From NCBI GenBank assembly GCA_026874595.1, contig CM049322.1, positions 53,533,386 to 53,597,385 on the forward strand: a stretch of 64,000 bases of DNA. Reading direction: 5' to 3'. This DNA is from Sipunculus nudus. Its lineage: Eukaryota; Annelida; Sipuncula; Golfingiida; Sipunculidae. Of this stretch, positions 40,453 to 48,915 are shown piece by piece (the first letter of the stretch is position 1; each line of letters begins with the position of its first letter). The position numbers and the translations under genes are program-made. The notes under the pieces were generated by a model that saw only the letters and a list, made by a program, of their open reading frames with translations, was not told the origin of the DNA and searched no databases.

Positions 40453-40460
40453 CTTTTATA
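40453..40460 (-). promoter_or_regulatory. TATA box of the ATPase gene
   Basis: Minus strand TATAAAAG upstream of ATG 40415, between the PolB stop and the ATPase start. Confidence 0.55.
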
Positions 40461-40511
40461 CCTCTTCCTCAACAACAGTAAAAAAAACACAACAAAATTT
40501 CACAATGAACG

Positions 40512-43500
40512 TCAAGCCTTTATTTCAAATCCAAAAGGAAATGTTGTAAACATATCTAACGGATCACCTTCACGCCAAAAGCGGCGTTTGTCGTACACCG
40601 CTGTGTACAGCTTGTCTAAAGAAGTGGATTTCACCAACCCTTCCTTGCTCCTCACCACGTAAAAATCTACGGGCAAATTTATACCGTTTTGTTCACGTTT
40701 TTCCAACAAAGCTTCCACCATGTATTTCAAATCATCAAAGGCCACTCGCTTCCCCACGTGGAAACCTCTGGCTTTTTGACAGGTCACAGTTTCACCTTTT
40801 GGGCTTTTCCCAATGTATCCATAATTTTTTGGTCCTCCGCTGACGAACCGTGTGATGACACCTCCTTCCATCTCGTCAGTCAGATCTCCCAACAAGTGCC
40901 CTGTGGGTGGCATGGGGTCCTCCCGTTTGGAATGAAACACGACCGAATCAGTGTCGAAATACAACACCCTCTGATCTAAAAAGTCCAAAACTCTATATAA
41001 TTCCAACCGGCCGTAACAAGTTGTGAATGCCGCGATCACAGGATTATTAGTCTTCCCCAGCTCGTAATCTGTTTCCTTTGGTTTCCATTCAATTTGCAGC
41101 AGATGGTCCCCCAAATTCACTATTTCCATCACTTCTTTGGTGTCATCGTGTAAAATGGATATCAGGTCGTCATAACTGTCCACTTGTTTTCTTTGCATTA
41201 GCCCGTCTTTTTGCCCAAATTTTCCCCATAAGGTGTTCAAGGCCTGTTTTGCCACAAAACGCATGGAAGGATTGTGAGCCACCTCTTCCGGGTTTATTGT
41301 AACCCCTTGCTTTTCTTGCAATTCAACCACGTACTTTTCTCTCTCGTCCAGGTCATCTGTAGGCCAACCGGAAGCTTGGGTTTTCAACTGGTACCATTTT
41401 TCGATATAAGAAGCGAAAATGTTCTCCCAGGTTTTCCATTCCCAAAGTTCGTAACCTTCATAAAACACATACCCTTTTTCCAAGGCTTTCAATGCTTCCG
41501 GTGTACACCAACACCCCCTCAAAACGCGTTCTGCTTCTGTATGGGTGCACGGCTCCCACTGGTTTTGCGTTTCGGCGCATTTCGCACACAACGGGAACAT
41601 CAGCTTACCGCATGTCCGGTAGGGTAAAACGGGGTTGAATAGGTGTCGGGGAGGTAAAAAGGCGGCGCAGATAATCCCGCCAGGGCTTTCGAGCAACTGT
41701 TTTTCCGTTGGCTTCTGAATCACTTGCGGTATACCTACAGGGTAACATTTGGTTTTCTGGACGTATGGATACATGGAAGTGACATCGTAATAATCGATTC
41801 TCTCTCCATCTTTGACTTCTCTGAATAAACAAGTTGCGTTTGTCCTTCCCCCGAAAAAAGCCTCACGTGGTTGTACATGGTACTGCGGTGTTTTCATCAA
41901 AGGACTTTTCCGGACAGCATATTCGTGTTCCCAGAGTACCTCCACTTGGTAACCTGCGGCTTTCAACTCCTCTTGCTTATCTATCTGTTTAGCGTAGGCC
42001 ACGTAGTTGGGCATGTCCGTGTTAGGAACTGTACCATCGGGCTGCGTGCACAGGACACAACCGTGCCACACGCATCCGTTAAATTCGTAGACGGTGGACG
42101 TTTCGGGGCAATATCCATCGACGGAGACGTATTTTCCATTCTTTAACTGGACCCGACACTCTTTCCCGTTCCAAGTGTCGCTGCCGCGGCGGATGTGGAA
42201 ATCTGTTTCCGTTTGCTTTTCCGCCAGCCACAGGTCGGCTATAACTGACAGGTGTGTGCGAGTGATCTGCGGTGGGATCATAGCAATCTGGTTCTCACAC
42301 AAATAATTTAACCGGTAGTCTTTCATGCAAGCGGAAGGTAGGGTCACCGCGTGCAAAAAGAGATCAAAGCCTGCTTTTTTCATGTACGATTCACGGAATT
42401 TTAAACATCCTTGTTTAAGAAGTTCCACATCACTGTTGCAATACTGGAACAATTCTTCACGGTGGTTCCATACGTACCCGCTGTCCACTTGGTTCGAATG
42501 CCACTCCAAAAACTCGGGATCGCCTACTTGTTTAAAAAACCGCACGGGTGGTGTCTCCCCGACGTAATTAATATTTTCCGCGGTGTTAAACTCATATGGG
42601 AAATACCCTTTCTTCAGTTCTTTCAACCCAAACGCTTTAGAAAATTTTGCCAGGCCTATGGGGATCAGATTTAAACTGTCTTTAAAATCTACCCCACACA
42701 CTGTCAAACTGAGTATACGCAGTCCGCGTGTAAGCAGTGATGTGGCGGCCATCCCGCGTGAAATAAGGTATTGTTGTAAAAAACCCCCATCGTAACCGCC
42801 GAAATTGTGAGCAAAACAAACAGGTTTGTTTTTCGGGTCAAGCTTTAAAGCGGGACCAAAAATCCAATCAAAAAATACTTCTGCTGAATGAAAGCGCCGC
42901 TGTGTGCAAATGCAGCCTAAGTTGGCGGTGAGTACCTTCTCCATTTCCACATTCTTCAAACAAGTTGCGCACACGTAATGGCACACCACAGCATTCACTG
43001 TGTGTGTACGCAGGCCTTTTTTGCCCTCAGGTTCTGATTGTACGCATTCTGTATCCCAAAAAATGTACGGCCGAAAATTTGCCCGGGCTATCTTTTCACC
43101 AGAGAGCGCACGCATGTAACAAATGTGGTCGCCTCCTTTTTTTATTTGTACGTAACATATTTTGCAGGTGTACATGTGACATTTATGTTCTCCGTTTTTT
43201 ATTATACCCCTGCACTTTGGACATACCCGCCGCCTTTCGCAAATCTTATGTTTGTGCCCGGGTTGTTTTAAAGAGTGGTTCTTAAAGCACCCCTCCCCTA
43301 AAAATCCATACCACCCGCATTCCTCACATCTACGAACATTGTCACCCCGTGGTAAAGTGCACGGTGGGCTGTATCCGCAATGTTTACACGTGCCCTGGCA
43401 CAAGTGTGCACCTTTATTTCTCACGGCTTTGCAACATGCCCAACATATGTCACGCTTCGTCTCTAAATGGGATTTTATCTTCAAAATCCCCACGGTATGG

Positions 43501-44324
43501 TTACCTACAGCTAAAATGTACAGCGTGGGGTTCTTTGGATTCCAGCTAGTAGATCGGAATAAAATTTCGCTTGCTTTGCGCCCGTGAAAAACCAAAATGT
43601 TTTTATCCGGAAACTGTTTGGCAATTTCAGCCATGTCACGCACGGTTACGAAGGTTGTTGCAACTTTAGCTTTTTTTTTCACACGGGAAATTTCCTCTAC
43701 CCATAATGATATTTCTTTGCCAGTAAGTGGTCTCTCCCTTCTCAAAGAAACGTTTTCCCCTCTTTTTCTTTTTATTCCTCTTAACTTTGTGTTATCTTCC
43801 ATCCAGCACATAAATACCACGGTAGCAATAAAACAATCTTGTGTCAAAAATGTGGTGTTAAAGTGGCCAGGGTCTACATACGTATGTGGGTTAGCTTTGA
43901 TCAATTCTTCCAAAGAGTAATTGGGTGAACCTGAAATTTGTGGCAATTCTACCGATTTCAGCTCCAGTTCAAAATCTTGGTCTAACTTGAAAGACTCGTT
44001 GCTGTTGAGGGTTTTCTCGACTTGTGTCATAATGTATTCTAAGGTCAGGTCCTCTTTAATCAACCATTTGGTGTTGAAGGCTTTGTTTTGCAATCCGGGC
44101 GATGTCATGTTGACTTGCATGTAGGTGTTTGCCGGCTTGTCCTTTTTCCATTCTTCTAACAAAGGTTCGAACATGGTATACAAAGCATTGTATGGTTTCA
44201 TTTGGTCCAACTTTTGTAAATCTGGTTGAATTTTCAAAGAAATTCCCTTTTTCCTGAACTTGTTGAACATACTCTCCCTTTGGAGTGTCACAGAAAAAGG
44301 CCCGGTGTCGCTGTTGAACGTCAT
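40512..44324 (-). CDS. PolB: Protein-primed DNA polymerase B
   Basis: About 1,270 residues, the usual size for Polinton polymerases, which copy the linear genome from a terminal protein primer. The N-terminal 280 residues are unassigned. Residues about 290-400 are a Cys/His-rich zinc-ribbon region (CKHCGYSPPC, CEECGWYG, CPKCRG, CKIC). The 3'-5' exonuclease follows: FWDTEC near 423, AHNFGGYDGG near 508 and YCNSDVE near 629. Polymerase motifs are DVTSMYP near 846 (A), KQALNTLWGKFG near 1030 (B) and YFDTDS near 1124 (C). All catalytic acids are present. The frame continues to 44444 only with a GTG start; ATG 44322-44324 fits a TATTTAAAG element at 44367-44376. An AATAAA lies within the last codons. 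Confidence 0.95.
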   Translation of the reverse strand: MTFNSDTGPFSVTLQRESMFNKFRKKGISLKIQPDLQKLDQMKPYNALYTMFEPLLEEWKKDKPANTYMQVNMTSPGLQNKAFNTKWLIKEDLTLEYIMTQVEKTLNSNESFKLDQDFELELKSVELPQISGSPNYSLEELIKANPHTYVDPGHFNTTFLTQDCFIATVVFMCWMEDNTKLRGIKRKRGENVSLRRERPLTGKEISLWVEEISRVKKKAKVATTFVTVRDMAEIAKQFPDKNILVFHGRKASEILFRSTSWNPKNPTLYILAVGNHTVGILKIKSHLETKRDICWACCKAVRNKGAHLCQGTCKHCGYSPPCTLPRGDNVRRCEECGWYGFLGEGCFKNHSLKQPGHKHKICERRRVCPKCRGIIKNGEHKCHMYTCKICYVQIKKGGDHICYMRALSGEKIARANFRPYIFWDTECVQSEPEGKKGLRTHTVNAVVCHYVCATCLKNVEMEKVLTANLGCICTQRRFHSAEVFFDWIFGPALKLDPKNKPVCFAHNFGGYDGGFLQQYLISRGMAATSLLTRGLRILSLTVCGVDFKDSLNLIPIGLAKFSKAFGLKELKKGYFPYEFNTAENINYVGETPPVRFFKQVGDPEFLEWHSNQVDSGYVWNHREELFQYCNSDVELLKQGCLKFRESYMKKAGFDLFLHAVTLPSACMKDYRLNYLCENQIAMIPPQITRTHLSVIADLWLAEKQTETDFHIRRGSDTWNGKECRVQLKNGKYVSVDGYCPETSTVYEFNGCVWHGCVLCTQPDGTVPNTDMPNYVAYAKQIDKQEELKAAGYQVEVLWEHEYAVRKSPLMKTPQYHVQPREAFFGGRTNATCLFREVKDGERIDYYDVTSMYPYVQKTKCYPVGIPQVIQKPTEKQLLESPGGIICAAFLPPRHLFNPVLPYRTCGKLMFPLCAKCAETQNQWEPCTHTEAERVLRGCWCTPEALKALEKGYVFYEGYELWEWKTWENIFASYIEKWYQLKTQASGWPTDDLDEREKYVVELQEKQGVTINPEEVAHNPSMRFVAKQALNTLWGKFGQKDGLMQRKQVDSYDDLISILHDDTKEVMEIVNLGDHLLQIEWKPKETDYELGKTNNPVIAAFTTCYGRLELYRVLDFLDQRVLYFDTDSVVFHSKREDPMPPTGHLLGDLTDEMEGGVITRFVSGGPKNYGYIGKSPKGETVTCQKARGFHVGKRVAFDDLKYMVEALLEKREQNGINLPVDFYVVRSKEGLVKSTSLDKLYTAVYDKRRFWREGDPLDMFTTFPFGFEIKA

Positions 44325-44519
44325 TCTTGCTTGCGTGGAAAAACCCGCGGGCGGGCAACACTGGGGCTTTAAATAAGCTGGGATCAGTGCAGTTTTTCCG
44401 TGTGCCTTCCGGGAGGTCCGCGCATGAGCAATGAGTTTTCCCACCTTGCTTCCGGTTTGACTCTATAAAACACCGCAACTACGCTTTACCCTTCACTTCG
44501 CATTTGAGCACAGAGCAAA
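44325..44519. promoter_or_regulatory. Divergent promoter of PolB and the 523-aa gene
   Basis: Leftward TATTTAAAG (44367-44376) serves PolB, and rightward TATAAAA (44464-44470) serves the plus gene starting at 44520. Between them are two reverse ETS-type sites (CTTCCGG at about 44405-44411 and 44448-44454) and a half NRF1-like CGCGCATG. Confidence 0.6.
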
Positions 44520-46091
44520 ATGGAAGAGAGCGGCAACGAAACACAATCTGATCACATTTCCATCTCCAGCATTGATCCCGACGACCAGTGCGACAGACCC
44601 CCCAACCCCCAGTCCACCTTATTGGAAGACGATTTTGCTAGGTGCGGTAATGACATGGAGCCAATCACAGTTAAATTTGAGGAAAACAAAGACCAGAACA
44701 CGCAAGTAGACAACGGAGCAGAAGAAGAAGAAGAAGATACAGAAATAACCATCCATGAAGCCCAAAGGAAATATGACATGGAGAAAGTGGCCCAGTGGAT
44801 GGAATCTAGTCAAGTGGCACCAAGCCCACTAGATACCTTGTTTAACTGCTACATGAAAAAGACAGTTCCTGTCACTGAAGAAATGTGCAAAAAAGAAGCC
44901 GAACCTGTAAACTACCCCTGTGAAGACACGGGAGGTACTACTGCTACTACTACTCCTTCCTCCACCTCCTTGTCCTCCTCCTCTTCCGATGAAGACGACT
45001 ATGACAAAGGTCATTTTATGTCAGGCATGTGGGAAGATGTCTTGTTCAAAGAACACAAAAGAAAAATGTCCAATGCACTCGACAAACTGTATGAGAGAGG
45101 TCATGACATTGTGGCAGATTCCAAGAAAAGACCCAAAGATGTACCTCGTGGATCCTGGAACCCGCCACGAATAACGCCATTTGTTTACCTGCTTGAAGAG
45201 TACCTAGACCCTATCCACAACGCCTGTAACCACGGCCTCAGGATTCCAAACACACAGTACCGCTTGAACCTCATGTGCCACACCCTTCTCCTCCTGAACC
45301 AGAAGAAATTTCCAGAAACTGTCATGGTAACCACAGACAAAAGAAAAAAGAGAACAAGAGGTTACCGTTATTTTACAGGATCACAGGAATATCCCTATTG
45401 GAAAGCCAGAATGGAAGTGGCTCTCTTTGTAACGGATGAATTCATCCTGGTCCGTCAAGACGAAATAAAACTGGACCTGGGAACTGGAAATGTGACAGGC
45501 CTCCTTGTCCCCAAAACACGTTACTTCCTGGCCCAAAAATGGAAAGAAGAAAGGCCGACAGAACATGGCGTGGTCAAAGAAGTAAATGAAGATGTGTGGA
45601 AGGGAGTCGGTCTAGACAAAATAGTCGCCAAAGGAATGTTGTGTCCTAGAGCACTGGAAATGATGGCGCTAGCCGCCAACAACAAACGCTCAAACCAAAA
45701 CGCCTACATCGATAGCTCTGGTTTCATGGCTGTAAAACGGGGAAATGACACCAGTGCAGATGTGTGTGTAAGAGTGTGGGATGTGATAGGTGAAAACGGT
45801 GAACGTTTCTCTTGGTGTTACGATCCAGATTATCAAATGATCATGTACACCCACTCAAAATTTGACGGTAGCATAGGAATTGTGGTGCGCCTCCAAGAGA
45901 AATACTTCACCCTCAACAACATGGTGGAACTCATTAAAGCCATCTCTATTCCAGGCATGAACCATGAAATCGAACAAGCTGTCAACATTATGCTCCCATC
46001 CAAGTACAATGGCGCCTGTGGAATGTGCAAAAGATTGTACATTAAACAGAAGGATAATGAGAAGGTGTGCAACCACAGTGATGAGGAATGA
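44520..46091 (+). CDS. Unknown acidic-N-terminus protein (523 aa), early class
   Basis: Residues 1-165 are acidic, Ser/Thr-rich and probably disordered, with TTPSSTSLSSSSSDEDD near 145-160 that would suit casein-kinase-2 phosphorylation. Residues 175-500 form a folded domain with many Trp and Tyr (for example GERFSWCYDPDYQMIMY). The end has CGMC and VCNH, a possible metal site. I recognise no family. TATAAAA 50 bases upstream and shared ETS-type sites with PolB suggest early expression; regulatory or replication roles are guesses. The TGA stop is followed in the same frame by 36 codons encoding a hydrophobic segment (46092-46202). Confidence 0.75.
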   Translation: MEESGNETQSDHISISSIDPDDQCDRPPNPQSTLLEDDFARCGNDMEPITVKFEENKDQNTQVDNGAEEEEEDTEITIHEAQRKYDMEKVAQWMESSQVAPSPLDTLFNCYMKKTVPVTEEMCKKEAEPVNYPCEDTGGTTATTTPSSTSLSSSSSDEDDYDKGHFMSGMWEDVLFKEHKRKMSNALDKLYERGHDIVADSKKRPKDVPRGSWNPPRITPFVYLLEEYLDPIHNACNHGLRIPNTQYRLNLMCHTLLLLNQKKFPETVMVTTDKRKKRTRGYRYFTGSQEYPYWKARMEVALFVTDEFILVRQDEIKLDLGTGNVTGLLVPKTRYFLAQKWKEERPTEHGVVKEVNEDVWKGVGLDKIVAKGMLCPRALEMMALAANNKRSNQNAYIDSSGFMAVKRGNDTSADVCVRVWDVIGENGERFSWCYDPDYQMIMYTHSKFDGSIGIVVRLQEKYFTLNNMVELIKAISIPGMNHEIEQAVNIMLPSKYNGACGMCKRLYIKQKDNEKVCNHSDEE

Positions 46092-46202
46092 CTGAAAGCG
46101 GTGGCGGGTGGGCTACTGACCACTATCGCCCTAATAACTACCACCCGAATTGCGGTGAAGGGAGCATTAAAACTGCTAAGTTTTATCAAGGAAAACATGT
46201 AA

Positions 46203-46487
46203 AAATATATTTGTAATGTTCAGATCAGCTTATAAGGTGTTTTTAAAAGTTAAAATATTATATATTTTACTAGTTTAAGGTAATGTTCCCGTTTGTTTCC
46301 GGTTGCGCATGCGCAGTTTTGTATTAAGGTGTTTTTCCAGTTATTTTCCGTTTGCGCATGCGCAGTATAATTTTCCCATTGGTCTTCCGGAATAAAGTTC
46401 ATTTCACACACGACCGTTCTCATTGTATTCAGTAAGGGGTGTGCAGGATTGAATGCTGTGAGCTGATTGGTTGCTTGTGTTTGAATC
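46203..46487 (+). promoter_or_regulatory. Right-end promoter with duplicated NRF1-type sites
   Basis: Two GCGCATGCGCAG palindromes (46305-46316 and 46354-46365) sit in a roughly 49-bp duplicated block, each preceded by a TTTCCG element. TATAATTTT begins at about 46366 and CTTCCGGAA lies near 46385. ATTAAA at about 46165 may end the 523-aa gene transcript. Confidence 0.55.
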
Positions 46488-47686
46488 ATGGTCCCGCACA
46501 ACACTTGTCTACCCCTGCCCTACAATGGTTTTGTCACAACCCACACAGCTATATCTACCCGGCTCATGCCACACTCGCCACTTCACGCCATTAGATTTTG
46601 CTCATTTGCCGAAATACACGCCTGTCAAAAGATGGAGAATGGGGCTCAAGACTCTGCTGGCTTGCTGGAAGTTGAAGAAAGACAAGAGAATGAAAAAGAG
46701 CAATCAACGGGTAGACACATTACCGAGAACACAATTCAGTCAACCTATTTCGTCGCAAGAAATAGACAACACCATGAAAGAACTGGTGCAAGAAGAGAGC
46801 TGCTGTACCCACACGAAGGCAGCAATACCCCTACCATCAACGATACAACCCGGTGGCGGGGCAACGACAGCCAAGAATGCCGTGACAGAAGTCCACACAG
46901 GTCAGCAGATCCATGCACCCCAAGCCAAGCCATTCAAGTGGTATGCTCCTGCCCTGGTGCACCAAGAAAACCAAGAAGAAGCAACACACGTAGCTGCACC
47001 ACCACGACCACCGTCACCATCAGCAGTACCTCGGGTGAGTCTCCATCAGCCACTGGTCAAAACCTCGCCTCCGCCTTACTCCCCAATACCCCCACCACCA
47101 TTCGATCCCGCTCCCCTTCCCCACCAGTACCTGTCGTGTTTTACGATCCCCCAGCCCCCCTTCCAGCAACAGCCCCACCACTAGAAACATTAGACCAGTT
47201 GGAGTTGTTGAGCCCATGCGGCGAACAACTCCACAAAGAGCATTCTCCCCTTTCACTCCTCCAGGAACCCCGCCCCAAAACACCCAGCAGTTTAATCACC
47301 AGTGGCTGTCGGGATATACCTGGGGAACTGATGGAACTCTCGGCCAGGCTGACCTGGAGTACGAAAGACTGGCGCATGAAATCTACAGTGGTGGACCGGC
47401 AAACGTACCTGAAAATCCGCCGGTCGGCTTACAGAATGCTGGAACAAGTGATATCGCCAGTGGACAGAATGATTTTGATCAAAGCGTTGGCAGCACTTTT
47501 GCAGATGCTGGAAACGAAAACCTAGAGGACGAGATACAAATTGAAGGGTTTGAGAACGTTTCCAGCACCCCGTTACGTGCAGCATCCCTCGTGCTGGATT
47601 TGCTTCAAAATGCCGAACATGTGCAGGTTTCCATGTACCATTTAGAAGATCGCCACAGAATACGAGTAGACTTTAACTTTTCTTAG
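46488..47686 (+). CDS. Spliced dual-coding gene, frame set 1 (predicted)
   Basis: One continuous frame runs from ATG 46488 (or ATG 46632, starting MENGAQDSAGLLEVEE) to 47525. A strong donor CGG|GTGAGT (intron from 47035) and acceptor CTCCTCCAG| (to 47264) predict a 230-base intron. Splicing moves this frame onto the open frame that ends at 47686, giving about 322 or 274 residues with an acidic C-terminal part (SGGPANVPENPPVGLQNAG). The unspliced frame would give 345 residues. Not recognised. Located at the right end behind NRF1-type sites, it is probably an early regulatory gene. Prediction rests on splice consensus and reading frames only. Confidence 0.5.
46525..47525 (+). CDS. Spliced dual-coding gene, frame set 2 (predicted)
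   Basis: A second frame, open from ATG 46525 to 47184, overlaps the first for over 500 bases and has protein-like composition (KAKPF-type basic/Pro-rich segments, ISSQEIDNTMKELVQEESCC). With the same intron (47035-47264) it joins in phase to the frame ending at 47525, whose tail is helical (RRSAYRMLEQVISPVDRM), giving about 256 residues. If unspliced it ends at 47184 with a Pro-rich tail carrying SPPPYSP, a PPxY motif of the kind bound by NEDD4-family WW domains. Which products exist is unknown. Confidence 0.45.
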
Positions 47687-48560
47687 TTTTTAAATATGTG
47701 TATACTGTGCCAGTGGACGTTATTTAAGCTTTTAAAAAATCAGTATTAAGAAGCCCCTGCGTATTGAGGGGAGCCCAAGGACATTTATTTTTTATAACAT
47801 TTTTAGTTAGAACAAAAAGAAGAACACAACATTTCCCGCAAACTTAACATATTACATAACAGTACAAAAAGAAGAACACTCGTCGCAAAACAGACACAAA
47901 TAACATAATTCAGAGCAGGGCACTTTCAGTTAGTAATTAAAATAATTTAAACCTTTTTTCAAATCTTTTGGTTGTCTTCCTACGTGAATGGGGGAGTGAA
48001 AGAAAATGTTGGTTTGCTGTGTGAAAAAAAAGTGAAACTGTGTAAGAATGCAAATGTAAAAATATGTCAGAAGCAAGAATGCTTAGAAAAAAATTACCCC
48101 TAAAACATTTAGGATATGAAAATACAACCCTTAAAGTTTAAAAAATGTGGAAATTAAATACAAAAAGTTTCCTTCGAAATTTCATAAATAGAAAAAATTA
48201 AACTCAAAAGCTTAAAAAGTGAAAAAATAAAATGTAAACAGTTAAAAAACTAACCTCAAAACTCGCAATAATGGCATTATAAAGTAAAAAAACGTAAAAA
48301 ATAAATACTAAAGTTGCATTTTTACCACAATTTTAGCAAAAAACGTTATAAAAAAGAAAAATAATGAAAAACATACAATAGAAAAACGCAAAAACGCGAA
48401 TATAATATGAAAAACTTTTAAAAAAGTATCCTAAAAAACACATTTATGTGAAAATAAAACGCTCAAATTCCAAAAACATCATTTCAAATGCAAAAATCAA
48501 TAGTTAAACTCTTGAAACATTATAAAAAAATTGAAAAACCAAATGATCCGACCACTCATT
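47687..48560. other. A-rich non-coding segment inside right end
   Basis: About 870 bases of very A-rich sequence with short repeated AAAAA-containing words and no open frame of note. It separates the last plus-strand gene from the right terminal repeat. No function is evident; poly(A) signals such as AATAAA near 48230 could end plus-strand transcripts. Confidence 0.6.
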
Positions 48561-48909
48561 AATAATTTTCCATCACGCCGCCAGGGGGCGACACGCTGCC
48601 TTAATTAAAACCAACCGGTCAATTAACACTTTCATTAATGCTTTCTCATCATACCACCAGGGGGCGACACCCGGCATTAATCAAAACCAACCCGTCATTA
48701 ACACTTTCATTAATAATTTATCGTCCCGCCGCCAGAGGACGCTCACTCTCGTGACGTCACACCAGCTCATTAATATGCATGAGAAGCCCACCCTATTGAC
48801 CAATCAGAAGCCAGGATTCAAAATGGGCCAAACTCCCCACCAATCAAAATAGGGCTAAAAATGGGCCAAATTTTCCCAAAAAATGGGCCAAATAGTTACA
48901 TACACTACT
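48561..48909 (-). repeat. Polinton terminal inverted repeat, right
   Basis: Reverse complement of 17312-17660 over 349 bases with very few or no differences seen. Contains CCGCCAGGGGGC (48578-48589), CCACCAGGGGGC (48654-48665), CCGCCAGAGGAC (48729-48740), GTGACGTCAC (48751-48760) and CCAATCAG boxes. Confidence 0.95.
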
Positions 48910-48915
48910 AACAAA
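48910..48915. other. Target-site duplication, right
   Basis: AACAAA, identical to 17306-17311. Confidence 0.9.

Larger units (their letters stand above)
17312..48909. mobile_element. Polinton/Maverick (adintovirus-like) element, complete
   Basis: A 31,598-bp unit bounded by 349-bp terminal inverted repeats beginning with AG and flanked by a 6-bp duplication. It encodes protein-primed PolB, a retroviral-type integrase, a packaging ATPase, major capsid proteins and numerous basic or structural proteins. These are the defining features of Polintons, which integrate as self-synthesising transposons and carry the gene set for virus particles. The two termini agree closely and most genes are open, which argues for recent insertion. 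Visible lesions are an in-frame stop in the second capsid gene and two frame breaks at 33732-34455. Confidence 0.97.

Noticed and set aside
44520-47686. Retinoblastoma-binding LxCxE motif in the right-end early genes
   Set aside because: I looked because some related viruses carry oncogene-like early proteins, but no L-x-C-x-E was found in these frames; SPCGE lacks the leucine.
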